Counted from the first letter of the stretch, positions 1-10,242 are shown. The stretch: DNA of 64,000 bases from Carposina sasakii (GCA_014607495.2 CP053150.1:10374495-10438494); one strand, 5' to 3'. A program made the numbers and translations. Notes: a model not told the origin generated them from the letters alone.

Positions 1-1298
1 AACAAATCAGAATATTGAGAAACACACTTTTCAATTGTATAAACACGCCTTATCAACCCTAATGATTCACATGTGTACTTGCCTAAAATACTTTGACAAT
101 TATAATTTGAAATTACAAAATTAATACAATAATCAACGTTTTTATACATCCAGTTCATTTTACACGAGCCTAGGATAGGTATATAATTACCACAAAAAGA
201 TTGCGCTTTTATCATATCTGGAATTATATTGTTTTTAGAAAAACCTAGACTTTCAAATGTTACAATTGACAAAACATTCAGATCAGAACCTGTATCTAGT
301 TTAAAAGTAATTTTGCTGCCGTTACAAGATAAGATTAAGGTTTCATACCACTTACAGTTCATACTTTGTTGTGATTCCAACGTTGATATATAAAACATTT
401 CATTATTGTCAGTCTCGCACACTTCGTACACCCTATTGTTTATACGTGAATTAATTGTATTTCTCGCCTGACACATTTTCTTAAAGTGACCTATATTCCT
501 ACATAAATAACACTTCACTGACTTCGCGGGACAACGTGAATTATCACCGTGAAATCCACCACACTGCGCGCACATGTACCCCGGGCCGGCCCCGACGTCT
601 CCGGCGGCGGCCCCGCGGCGCCGCGGCTGGCCCGCGCGGCTCGGCCCGCGTGCCGCCTGCTCGCCCGTTCGCCTTCCGCGTCCTTCCGGTCCTTGTGCAC
701 CATACAGTGCATCCACACATGTTTCATTCGAGGATTCCACTTCACGTTTCTTTATTTCTATTTGTCGGTTTTCTTCGTTAGATATTTCACAAGCCTGACA
801 TATTTTCACAGCCTTGTCTAAGGTTAAATCGTCCGTTCGCAATAATCTATCTCTCACTGCAGTATTTGTCACGCCGCACACAATTCGATCGCGTACAAGG
901 CCATCTTCTAAATGCTCGAACTCACAGTGCTGACTCAGTAATCTGAGTGCAGTAACATAATCATCTATATTTTCATTTAGCTCCTGATTACGTGAGAAGA
1001 AACGAAATCTCGACATAGTTGTGTTATGTTTGGTGCCAAAATGCTTGTCAAACCTTGAGATTATAACGTCGACGTCATCTTGTTCGTCCTTTGTAAATTT
1101 CAAGGTTAAGAATATGTCGTAACCTTCCGGACCAATTAAGTTAATTAACAAGCTAGCTTGCACATCCTTGGGTTCCTTGCACGCACCCGATGCTTTTAAA
1201 AATACTTGGAACTGCCTAAGCCACTTTCGCCAAGAATCTGCGCGGTTCGCCGGTCCACCCTCCAACACTAACTCACTAGGAGGTCGCGCGTGTTCCAT
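1..1298 (-). CDS. Ty3/gypsy (mag-like) gag and start of pol, partial
   Basis: An open frame of 432 codons runs from the ATG at 1298 off the left edge without a stop. Seen in it: a Gag core (about residues 10-180, with RFKFF-like RFRFFSRNQE and later LLRTDDLTLDKAVKIC), a basic Gly/Ala/Arg linker (about 205-240), two zinc knuckles (CAQCGGFHGDNSRC, an atypical CX2CX4HX5C, then CYLCRNIGHFKKMC, a canonical CX2CX4HX4C), and a retropepsin start with FKLDTGSDLNVLS (DTG at 288-296). Gag and protease are in one frame, as in mag-clade elements of moths. Gag packages the element RNA; the protease cleaves the polyprotein. Reverse transcriptase and integrase would lie outside the window. No stop or frameshift is seen, so this may be a young copy. 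The linker codons (577-690) are strikingly GC-rich against the AT-rich remainder. Confidence 0.9.
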   Translation of the reverse strand, partial: MEHARPPSELVLEGGPANRADSWRKWLRQFQVFLKASGACKEPKDVQASLLINLIGPEGYDIFLTLKFTKDEQDDVDVIISRFDKHFGTKHNTTMSRFRFFSRNQELNENIDDYVTALRLLSQHCEFEHLEDGLVRDRIVCGVTNTAVRDRLLRTDDLTLDKAVKICQACEISNEENRQIEIKKREVESSNETCVDALYGAQGPEGRGRRTGEQAARGPSRAGQPRRRGAAAGDVGAGPGYMCAQCGGFHGDNSRCPAKSVKCYLCRNIGHFKKMCQARNTINSRINNRVYEVCETDNNEMFYISTLESQQSMNCKWYETLILSCNGSKITFKLDTGSDLNVLSIVTFESLGFSKNNIIPDMIKAQSFCGNYIPILGSCKMNWMYKNVDYCINFVISNYNCQSILGKYTCESLGLIRRVYTIEKCVSQYSDL

Positions 1299-1398
1299 TT
1301 TAATACTTGTTATGGACGTCTATTGTTATAGTGCACTTTAATTAATCGTATAATTATACTTTCCGTACTTTAAAACCGAATATTTTAATTAATTTCAA

Positions 1399-1414
1399 GA
1401 CACCGCTGTCACCA
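1399..1414 (-). other. Primer-binding site of the gypsy element
   Basis: On the minus strand the sequence TGGTGACAGCGGTGTC lies 100 bases upstream of the gag ATG. It begins with TGG, the complement of a tRNA CCA end, and directly follows a CA dinucleotide that would end the LTR. Position and form fit a retrotransposon primer-binding site. The tRNA it pairs with was not identified. Confidence 0.55.
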
Positions 1415-1521
1415 TGTAGTAAAAGACCAAATGCCGGTTGACAAGTCCTTTATTTTTGTTCTACCCACTTCATATTATAACACTTAGTAACATTTTGACA
1501 TTTCAACGCGAATATTGTACA
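1415..1521 (-). repeat. Possible short 5' LTR of the mag-like element
   Basis: Immediately beyond the primer-binding site the plus strand starts TGTAGT and a possible matching end TGTACA lies at 1516-1521, giving about 107 bp with TGTA...TACA ends. An AATAAA on the minus strand (about 1448-1454) would be the polyadenylation signal. Very short LTRs are known for mag of Bombyx, which makes this length reasonable, but the second LTR is outside the window so the outer boundary is a guess; 1789 (TGTACA) is an alternative. Confidence 0.35.
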
Positions 1522-1924
1522 AAGGATGATGCAAGAGATTGTATGAAATCTGGTACCCGCTCCAATAGTGATGTGTGATATATCATTGAAAAGGTATTAT
1601 CTTATAGAATATGAATAAGTATGGCGCCTGTCTTGATTTGTAGTCAGATCTGATTGCCAGCCTAATATAATATCAGGGTAATATGGATTTTCCTTTAATA
1701 AAAAATGAAAATAAACCTTAAGAAAATGAAATAAAATACGATTATGATTTCCTTTGTACGTTTCCTTTTTACCATTGATTATGTACAAAAGAAGCAACAG
1801 CCGCAACGAAGCTTAATAAGTAAGTTTACAATATGCAATGATTACAAATGAAATAAAATGCTTTCAATATGAAACAAAACAAATGAAAACGAAATAATTA
1901 ATGATAACAAAATGAAATAAAATA
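1522..1924. other. Spacer between gypsy element and transposase gene
   Basis: No gene is seen. The stretch 1700-1922 has several AATGAAATAAAAT-type repeats (about 1728, 1848, 1911) that look like slippage products, and on the minus strand it would be the 3' untranslated part of the transposase gene. The terminal repeats of that transposon could not be located here. Confidence 0.4.
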
Positions 1925-4174
1925 TTACAGATCCTCATCTAGTAAGACATCATTAAGGAATAAGGCAGGGGCTACAAATCCCTCGTGCCTGGCGTATCCT
2001 AGGTACCACACGATGGACACGATGTGAGCACAGGTACCTACAGTACGTCGCCCAGTCAGGCATGTACAGTAGTATTCAGAGATGGTATTGTTATTATTGT
2101 TGATTAAAATGTAACAATAATATATTCTTGCTCGAATATGTCGAGATTGGATACGACCGCGCATGAGCGAAGAATTTTCATTTATACCATAGTCAGGCAA
2201 ATCTTCAAGTGCATTTTGTCTATAAATCTCTATTGTGTATATTCCATTCTGTAGATGCTCACTGCAGTAAGATCTCGCAAGCTTTATTTGATATGTCCCT
2301 AACGCCAATAAAATAACTTCCTCTTCAGTGTATCTTGGGAATTCTACATCATTAGCTTCTAACCTCACAAAATCAGCTCTTCTTTGATTTAATCTTTTCC
2401 TTTCGACATAATTATATAAAATATTAGGCGTATCTAACTTCAATCTTATTTGTTCTATAATCATATCGGCGTATTGGTTGTCTACGATTAGTTGATGGAA
2501 ATGGTTCAACATAGCGGCAGCTATTTTAAAATCATTGAACATACTTCGCAATGCCTTATTGAAATATTTTTGGCGTAACAGTTTGAAATCTCGCTTGAAT
2601 CTGCCGTTAACCACTTCCACTACCCACCGGCACATGGTAACCATTCGAGATTCGTTAGCTTGTTCGGTAGTCAGTTGAGATTCTGCTCTGTCCTTTGATG
2701 GTGGAACATGGTATTCATAGCCACAAGCTTCTATGTTACCAAGGCTATCTCTAAATCCGCGATCCAATATAAATACATCGTTAGGTTCCAACAAAATATG
2801 AATCGGATTTTCATTGTTGTTCATAATGCTGCTCATAATGTTAGCATCTGTCTTCGTGGCTGCGTATGGTCCCTTTACATCAATGATGTATCCATCTGTG
2901 CATACTATCAAGAAAGGCTTTAACAGATTTTGAAACTTGTGTAAGCTATATGACTGTCGCTGAAACAGGAAGTTGGCACTTTTATGAATATAAATGTATG
3001 TTCCGTCGCATATTATAATTGCCTTCGAGTTTTCATCGTCTCCATATATTGCTCTTGGTATAGTAAGGTTCCTTTCTTTGATGTTATTTCTTGTAACGTG
3101 GTCCATTCCTAGATGAAGAACTACATATTCCTCGGTAAGACAATCTCGTGCTTTTTTATTAGCCGCTCTAGGTTTTGTCTTGTCATATTAAATAAACTTG
3201 CAAGCCTTTGATTGGAATCACCGGTTCGCAGTTTTGTCAGATATATACCCAGTGCAGTTCTAGGATTTCTGCACCCTTGGATTAGTGAGGGTGTTTGCTC
3301 TAATATGGAATCGAATTGTTCGTTATTTCGTCCGGTCCAAAAATGCATCTCTTCATCGGATAACGCACCTCTGGCATTAAAATCCAACCTAGAACCGTGT
3401 TGCAAAGCATTTCTCATCATGTCACAAATGTGACTAAACTGCGCTGCATTAAAGTCATGAGTCACGAGACAATTCTGGGGTAGTTCAGCCCAATTATTAT
3501 TTTGGAGGTGCTCTTGACACACTCTTGCACCGTCGGGAATGTAAATCCTATACTCACAAAATGTATGTATCTTTACAACTTTCGGGATCCTGTAACGAGT
3601 TGTGTTTTGACAGTTGTGAAATATACAGTGCCTCGGTGTGTTTGGTGCTCTTGAATACTCGGGAACATGAATAGCATCCACATTTTGTTGTTGTGGTTCC
3701 TGGGGTACTTCTTGGATAGGAGGCGGTCTGATAGCATTTTCAGCCCTTTGCCAACATCGATGGCATAAACTTCGCGTATTGTCAAATACTACCTGAAACA
3801 ATAAACAATATATTTTACCAACCGGTTCACCTCTTAAAATAGCCAATACGTAAACATAAAAATAACAATAGTCAAAATAATGGGTATATAGTTAAGCATA
3901 AAATGACCACGTGCGTGTTTACGCAACGAGTAAGTGAATAAATGATTAGTTAGTGTAATCAATCATAAATGATAACATATGACCCAACCATTTAGACCTA
4001 AGGTACCTTTTAATTGTAATTAAAATATGATCTTACCTCCAAGACTCCATTGTCTTGAATATAAGCTGCTAATTCTGGTTGTAGTCTTGGGAGATCATCA
4101 GTCAGAAGATGACGCTGATATCTTCCGCGGTAGAACCCTCTACGACACATCACACAGTTGCGAGCAGGTTCCAT
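1925..4174 (-). CDS. DDE_Tnp_4/SWIM transposase, two exons plus -1 frameshift
   Basis: Exon 1 is 4174-4037 (46 codons, ends GAG|GTAAG); exon 2 starts at 3792 after TGTTTCAG, phase 0. Exon 2 stays open to 3121 in one frame and, from the A AAA AAG at 3157-3151, in the -1 frame to the stop at 1925; reading through gives about 668 residues. Domains in order: Cys pairs CVMC (exon 1) and CHRC forming a putative N-terminal zinc site; a second Cys-rich stretch (CIFHNC...CQEH); a helix-turn-helix (LGIYLTKLRTGDSNQRLASL) typical of HTH_Tnp_4; a DDE_Tnp_4 catalytic core with CDGTYIYI (first Asp), FILDRGFRDS (second Asp) and RWVVEVVNGRFK (Glu); and a C-terminal SWIM zinc finger (YYCTCLTGRRTVGTCAHI). These transposases cut and paste their DNA element; the family is related to PIF/Harbinger and ISL2EU. 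All catalytic residues are present. Either it is expressed by -1 frameshifting or one A was lost from the run. Confidence 0.88.
3151..3157 (-). promoter_or_regulatory. A AAA AAG heptamer at the frame switch
   Basis: Read on the minus strand in the upstream frame, the bases are exactly A AAA AAG, a classical -1 slippery heptamer. The upstream frame stops 28 bases downstream (TAG at 3123-3121), while the -1 frame entered here continues ARDCLTEEYVVLHLGMDHVT, which is the expected link between the helix-turn-helix and DDE parts of this family. A one-base deletion in an ancestral A7 run would give the same picture. Confidence 0.6.
3793..4036 (-). other. Intron of the transposase gene
   Basis: A 244-nt intron begins GTAAGA and ends with the pyrimidine-rich TGTTTCAG. 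It joins codon GAG to codon GTA in phase 0, giving ...NGVLE-VVFDNTR..., and brings the CVMC pair of exon 1 next to the CHRC pair of exon 2. The intron itself is open in one frame near its 3' end, which would let an ATG inside it be mistaken for the start. Confidence 0.8.
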
Positions 4175-5297
4175 TTTTTTCACAGTAGTTCGAAAAGCAC
4201 TTCACAGTTCGTTAGAAGTATCACCAAAGTCCAAGAGAAAGCCGGGGTCAACGTAAAGAAACGGTTATCGGAGTCCAAAAACAATGCTATGGTCGTAAAT
4301 AGTCGCTGAATAGTACGGGAAGACGGGGAAGCGCAGTCACACACACAATACAAACGAACGACTGAAGCTATCCGTTGCGTCGGTCGACACTTGCGCGTGC
4401 GCTCGGTCTTCCCCCCGTCCCCCGCCGCTGGTACCCTGCCCGCCTTCCCGGGCAGGTAAGGAAATGATTCATAACTCCTATTGATGTACAAAAGGGTAGT
4501 GAATTATGAAATAATAATAAAAACGTTATTCTATTCTTGCTACAACTGGCATGTTATAGTACCTGTTATTTCTGAACGGACTAAGATTTGGAACTAGTGG
4601 CCATAATAATTATTGTTAGGCTCACAAAGAGCTATCCAATGACGTACTACACTAAGCTATTGGTGGTGGGTACCAAGATTTTGCATCATCCTTTCGCGCT
4701 GTTTCGGCTTTGCTATTGCAAATTATGTAATCAGGGTGCCGGACCCCATTCTTTTGTTTACACTGTTCATCTGCCACTAGACTGTATCTCATGAACTCTG
4801 ATATCTTGCTTTTCTTGCTACCATATTTTGGGAACACAACCGTACGTAATTAGAATTATGTATGTTAAAATACTGTTAATTTATTGTTAAGAATGTTTAT
4901 AAATTGATGTTCACAAAACAATAAAGTCAATATCAGGATGACTATTGTTCTCTAGCAATAAAGAACAAATGTAAATGCGTATTGATATTGGTGTAATATT
5001 ACGAGTAGCAGGCTTAAATTAAATTAAAATAGCGGTAGCAGGGATCTCAATGTTGTGATATTGCTTTACCACCCATCTCATAAGTGCAATTGACTTCCTT
5101 TAACTTAAATGAGGTTTAATCTGAAGTTTCCGGCAGTTTTTATCGAAATAGCGGTAGGACGTGTTCAAAGCCTGGTCTGAGAAATATTATCCGACGTTTA
5201 TCTATTCAGGAATATGCGACCAGGAACAAATATATATTTTAATTAAACATTTTGTTGAAATAGATTTATTTTATCCAGCAAAGTTTTGATTAATCTT
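4175..5297. other. Upstream flank of transposase; no gene seen
   Basis: The 5' flank of the transposase holds a GC-rich block (4316-4460) ending in a small hairpin around 4436-4457 (CCTGCCC...GGGCAGG), probably the transposon's end region or promoter. From 4500 to 5297 the sequence is AT-rich with no convincing frame and no recognised repeat. Confidence 0.4.
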
Positions 5298-5628
5298 TTA
5301 TTATTATTATATTCTTTATTGTACACAGAAAAAAAAACACACAAGATACAATATTTTATAAGATAATGTACAAAGGCGAGCTTATCTCTAACAGAGATTT
5401 CTTCCAGCCAACCATTTAATATAAAGTTATTAGCGAAGAAAAAGGAAATCATACGTGCACAACTAAATAATAATAAATAAAAAAAACAATGTACTTGATA
5501 TAAACAAAAAATCAAATAAATGCATACAATATAACTAAATATATACATATATACATACATATTTTATAAAAAAGAACAGAAGGTAAAACTACACCTCTTA
5601 ACTTGTCCTTGAAGGTACCAATAGATTA
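5298..5628 (-). repeat. 3' untranslated tail of a non-LTR retrotransposon
   Basis: This directly follows, on the minus strand, the reverse transcriptase fragment at 5629-5940. It shares the stretch TAATGTACAAAGGCGAGCTTAT with 62087-62106 and ends in an (ATA)n tail near 5298-5320, as CR1/Jockey-like elements of Lepidoptera do. Confidence 0.6.
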
Positions 5629-5940
5629 CGAGTCTTTTATAGTATGAGGTAGGGAATTCCAGAGCATAATGGCATAAACCGTAAATGAATAGCCATATGC
5701 TCCAGAGTTATGGCGGGGAGTTTTGAGCAACGAAGCAGTAATGGATCTGAGGGGTCTGTCCCTAGAGAACAGGTATTCAAATCGCTCACTAAGATATTGC
5801 GGGTAAGAATTTAAATTAATAATTTTAAAAAGAAGAGTAAGCATATGGGCATTGCGACGAAGACGGATTGGGAGCCATTTTAACTCTTTTCGAAAATGGG
5901 AGACATGGTCGAATTTACGTCTTTTTTTCTCGGACAGTTA
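5629..5940 (-). pseudogene. C-terminal fragment of non-LTR reverse transcriptase
   Basis: The minus frame reads KFDHVSHFRKELKWLPIRLR then RNAHMLTLLFKIINLNSYPQ, YLSERFEYL and finally SFTVYAIMLWNSLPHTIKDS before a stop at 5626-5628. The LKWLPIRLRRN and A-LWNSLP blocks are typical of the end of the reverse transcriptase open frame in CR1/Jockey-like LINEs. The catalytic reverse transcriptase and the endonuclease are missing: a stop (TAA) lies just upstream near 5941. It is a dead 5'-truncated copy. Confidence 0.75.
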
Positions 5941-6460
5941 CCAAACAGACACTACTTATAAAAAATGGGGATAGAACTAGGAGTTCAGTAAAATGATTAT
6001 ATCTAAGTGTCAAAAATAATTATAATGAAGATCCATATGACTCTAAAACTGTCTAAACAATTTATCAAAGCTATAGGTATAGTTACTTAAACTTACGTAC
6101 AGAAAATTAAACTATAAGGCTTACATGTGAACAAATAAATATTACTGTCCATGTATCGACAGCGGATAATAATTTACTGGATTTTAATTCAAAGAACAAC
6201 GGACGTAATGCTGTCAAATCACAGATTGAAGCACCGAAATGGCGCCACGTTTCGTTTCGCGCACCGAAATGCGTATTTTCTAGCAGGCCCCGAGCTTACT
6301 ATGGTTTGTATGTGTGGGTGGATAACCCGTCAATACACATTCCTACTCCATGGAATATCGTTACCGAGCTTATTATGAATACTTCACGCTGTGTATTGAC
6401 AACACTCTGTTCGTTATTCTTTATACGTTCATGGATATAAAATGCAATTCATACTCATAT

Positions 6461-6505
6461 GACTAATGCTAATTAATATGCGAGCCATATTAATTAGCAT
6501 TAGTC
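6461..6505. repeat. Perfect 20-bp inverted repeat, 5-nt loop
   Basis: GACTAATGCTAATTAATATG at 6461-6480 is followed by CGAGC and then by its exact reverse complement at 6486-6505. Function unknown. Confidence 0.85.
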
Positions 6506-7346
6506 GTCTACTAAGTAGAAGTACGTTTAGTTTGAGTTACGATAACCATTTTACTTTATTTTAGTATCATATTGCCGATGTTACTCTAAGATAGATTTTC
6601 AGTCATTTTTATGATCCGTAACAATTTAATTTGTTTTTTAGACTATTGTGCATAATAAACATTTTTATTGATTCTTTACAAAAAGAATTTAAAAAGAAAA
6701 TAGTATTTCTTGCGGTTGTCACATTTAGCTCAAAATTGATTCAATAATGAAGAATCCGAAAAATTTTAAAATGAAACGGAATTTGGATTAAAGCTAATAA
6801 AATAATTGTAATCCTTTTTTACATGCATACAAACTTTGGCTATTAATTTGGAGATACCTGCTTCATTAATTGCATTAATTTAACAATTCCATTTAAATGT
6901 ATATAATTTCTCCGTTTCTTCATATCCAATCAGAATTAACGGCCATGTTGTGAAGGAAATACGGAATAACAAAGTAAAATTCAAATTTTATTGACTGGGT
7001 ACTAACATGGATACTTGCCCATAGTTACATCTTTACAACCAAAGCATCATTTAGGTATATTGGTTTATGGATGAGAGATAGTAGGTAAATACGAGTACGT
7101 ATAGTAAGTATTTTTAATGTAAACGCAACGTCGTCCCTTGGCTAGGAAGTAAGTAATAACATAAAATAGTTTATTTGTTTGTCGTTTTGAGAATAGGCAG
7201 CATCTTACTTAACATTTGAAATTAGTAATTGTTGTTGTGAAATTTTTCTAAGTAAATCAAAATCTAATAGATAACAAGCATCTCACGAATATTTGTTGGG
7301 TTTTAATTATAAAAGTAAAAGGAGTATTCGCGTATCAGGTGGTATG

Positions 7347-7381
7347 GAAAGGGCAACTTAGTACCACTAAGTTGCCCTTTC
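7347..7381. repeat. Perfect 16-bp inverted repeat, 3-nt loop
   Basis: GAAAGGGCAACTTAGT at 7347-7362, loop ACC, then the exact reverse complement at 7366-7381. No target duplication is seen around it. Confidence 0.85.
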
Positions 7382-8240
7382 ACAATCTGGGAACACCTCA
7401 GAATTGGTAGGTACACGAAGTGTTGTAAAAAGTAGTCTCGAGACAATTACTGTGTCAGTTGTAAACTATTCAAATTGCCCATGCAAAAAATAAGGAGGAT
7501 GGGCTAATAGGGTTAAAACAGCCCACTTTTCAATTAATATAGGATTCTCGTACATCAATTACAAAAACAACCAGTCACTAAACAAACCATAATAAATATA
7601 GAAATTTAACTCGTAGGTTTCGGCACCAGTTCTCCAAATATATAGTTACGCTGATAAAAATAAACAAAAATTTTCCTCAGTCTCAACCCAATATTTTCAG
7701 TTCATGTTATTCTAAATAAATTGTATTAATACAAAAAAAAACAAAATTATGTTACACAGCGAAAACAACTTAATATGCCGACTCTTTTCGTGATATCATA
7801 GTCAGGGACGGGGTGGAGAAAAAAATTTGCATTCGGGATGTCTGCTTTGGATTTTTATATACGCTGGGGAACAAACGTGTTTTGAAAGCTAAGCGAGACG
7901 GACATGAATGATCGGAGTTTTCTTCATTTTTATCTCTTCACAAAACTGCGGATAATGATGTTTTTGTATGATAATTTTTTCATTAAAATTATCATTGGAT
8001 GTACCTTCTTCACCCCGAAAAACAACATTGGAATTAGAACAAAATTGTGATTTTACTATTTTAAGCCATAGGTGAATTTAAATATATAGGTACTGCCCAT
8101 GCGTTATTGCGTTACAATTGTCTAATTGGCTCACAAGTTAGCTACTTACCTTTATATATAGGTAATATTGCCATAAAAGCTAGTTAACTAAATTACAGTT
8201 CCTAGTGTTTCTACATATAAACTGTGATTTAATGATGATG

Positions 8241-9512
8241 GGCGGGATGATAAGTAACTAGCCTAATAAGAAAACACTTAACTTTTCGTGATAAAATTAA
8301 TTTTATTTTTCGACATAGTCTCCGTGAACCCATACGCACTTATTCCATCTTCGTTCTAAAGCAGTAATGCCTTCCATAAAATGATTTCTTTCGAAGCCTG
8401 CAAAATACTCCTCTACAGCGGCTATGACTTCATCATTTGTGGCAAATTTCTGTCTGCCCCAAAAAGTTTTGAGCTCAAGGAATAAGTAGAAGTCTGATGG
8501 CGCTAGGTCAAGCGAATAAGGTAGGTGAGGCAGCAAATCAAACATCAATTCGTTGATTATTGCCATAGCTTTAACACTGTGTAAACTGTGTGTGTGTGTG
8601 TTGTCTTGGTGGAAGATGATCTTTTTCGCCAAACCTGGTGCTGAATACATTGATGAAGTTTATCTAGAAGATTAGCGTAGTATTTTCCATTAATTGTTTG
8701 ACCTTTAGGAAGGTCATCATCAAGATCCCATCTGCATCCCAAAAGACGGAAGCCATCACTTTTCCAGCCGACTTACAGCCATGGCTTCTTTTGGAGGCGG
8801 GCATCCCGATTGAGTCCACTGTTTTGATTGAATTTTTGATTCTGTCGTGTAATGATGAACCCATATTTCATCTGTTGTCACAAATCGACGTAAAAAATCG
8901 GCCTTATTGCTTTGAACGCGGTCCAGACATTCTTTTGAGTTTTGCACCCGAATCCTTTTTTGATCATGCGTAAGCAATCGCGGCACCCAACGGGCCGATA
9001 ACTTTTTCATATTTAATTCCTCACTTAGGATATGATGTACCCGTTCTTTTGAGATACCTGTAGTGTCAGATATTTCAGATAACTTCAATCGCCAATCTGC
9101 TAAAACCATATCATGTACTTTCACGACCATTTCCGGAGTCGTGACGCTTTTTGGACGTCCAGGGCGGGCTTCATCTTGGACACATGTACGACCGCGTTTA
9201 AACTCAGCCACCCAGTTTTTTACTGTGGCATAAGAAGGAGCACATTCACCCAAAACATTATTTAACTCGTCATATATATCTTTCCCCTTCCTGCCCTTCA
9301 TATGAAGAAACTTTATCACCGCTCTTTGTTCAATTTTATCAATTTTGAAAACAGTTGACGAAATATATTTTCAAATGACAAAAAATCAATAAAATTTTCA
9401 CGCCATTAAATTAAAATTTAGAACACAAGTGGCCAGAGATACGAATTAAAAAATGACATATTTTTTATTTTAATTTTTTAAATAGCAGTGGCTAGTTACT
9501 TGTCATCCCGCC
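8241..9512 (-). mobile_element. Complete but inactive mariner element
   Basis: A 1,272-bp element is bounded by 23-bp inverted terminal repeats with one mismatch (8241-8263 and 9490-9512; outer part GGCGGGATGA, inner part AAGTAACTAGCC). The right end is followed by TA as expected for a mariner target site; the left flank reads TG, probably a mutated TA. Length and a single transposase frame inside fit the mariner family. The repeats were found by comparing both flanks of the transposase. Confidence 0.85.
8303..9343 (-). pseudogene. Mariner transposase (D,D34D), frameshifted
   Basis: Mariner transposase binds the terminal repeats and cuts and pastes the element. The minus strand begins IDKIEQRAVIKFLHMKG, where the first codon at 9343-9341 is ATT instead of the expected ATG. 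The helix-turn-helix part (SYATVKNWVAEFKRGR, GISKERVHHIL) and KLSARWVPRLLTHDQK linker are intact in one frame to about 8780. The catalytic Asps are visible in VTTDEIWVHHY, IFHQDN and LDLAPSDFYLF, giving the D,D34D signature, and the end is WNKCVWVHGDYVEK with stop at 8303-8305. Three frame changes lie near 8780, 8715 and 8645, and a (TG)n slippage tract lies at 8587-8601. It cannot make a transposase. Confidence 0.9.
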
Positions 9513-9855
9513 TACGTAGGTTCATTGATACTTCTTCCGTATTCCTTGCTACTGGTATATCAATTTACTATGTTCCTCGCGGGGCTCGTAAAATTATTAC
9601 CGCCTTTGGAATTGCGTCGCAAAGGCTATCGCATTGTTCGCTTAATTTCCTACACGTGCCGACGGTTCCTCATATATATTTTTATATATTTTAAATGTGA
9701 AGAATCCTATATTTATATTTAACTTGTTAATTTGGTAAATTGATTTGAGCAGCCAGCACAGTCGCCAAATAATCTATGTGTCGTGTGCTATGAGACAAAG
9801 GTATTTAATCAATAACGAAGTTTTACCAAAATATTTTTACCCATTCTACCTTTTT
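9513..9855. other. Flank of mariner; no gene seen
   Basis: AT-rich spacer with short frames on both strands that show no recognisable protein pattern. Confidence 0.4.
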
Positions 9856-10210
9856 AACCGATTTCAAAAAAGAGAGGTTATTAAATCGTCTGCATGTGTT
9901 TTTTTAATTTGTGTTACCTCAGTACTCCGTCATTAATGAACAGATTTTTTTTTATAGTTGGTCATAGCATGCTTCCAAGTTGGTCTCATATTCACCACAT
10001 CAGGATCTGATGATGGGATCTTGGAGAAATCGAGGGCAATCCTCAAATATTGTAGGCACATGTAGTCTATTTTTATACTTTTACTGAGCGTTTTGATTAC
10101 CTACATATAAAACATAACATCTGATGATGGAATCTCTAAGGAATATAGGGATATCCTCAAATATTATAGGCACGAGTAGTCGGTTTTTAGGACTTAATAG
10201 AGAATTTTGT
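9856..10210 (+). repeat. Dispersed repeat family A, copy 1
   Basis: It begins ACCGATTTCAAAAAAGAGAG and includes blocks GGATCTGATGATGGGATC and CAATCCTCAAATATTGTAGG. A long reverse-complement homologue lies at 46319-46834, with shorter relatives at 14996-15045 and 19628-19737. It is a non-coding, many-copy lepidopteran-type repeat; its class (Helitron-like or other) is not determined. Confidence 0.7.
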
Positions 10211-10242
10211 TCTGGGTTTTAATAGAGAAATAGTACTCTTTC

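Larger units (their letters stand above)
5946..8240. other. AT-rich intergenic stretch with two perfect hairpins
   Basis: No coding frame stands out. Two short inverted repeats are listed separately (6461-6505 and 7347-7381). Short repeated words occur near 6232-6270 (CACCGAAATG twice). Nothing else is recognised. Confidence 0.4.

Noticed and set aside
515..821. Several open frames over the GC-rich block
   Set aside because: They are shadows of the gypsy gag frame, which reads through this block on the minus strand.
1597..1806. 69-codon minus frame
   Set aside because: Low-complexity AT-rich sequence between two elements; no pattern.
4109..4491. Opposite-strand frames at 4109-4309 and 4180-4491
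   Set aside because: They overlap exon 1 and the GC-rich flank of the transposase and have no domain; the exon 1 reading with splice sites explains the coding signal.
8698..8973. 91-codon plus frame
   Set aside because: Antisense of the mariner transposase.
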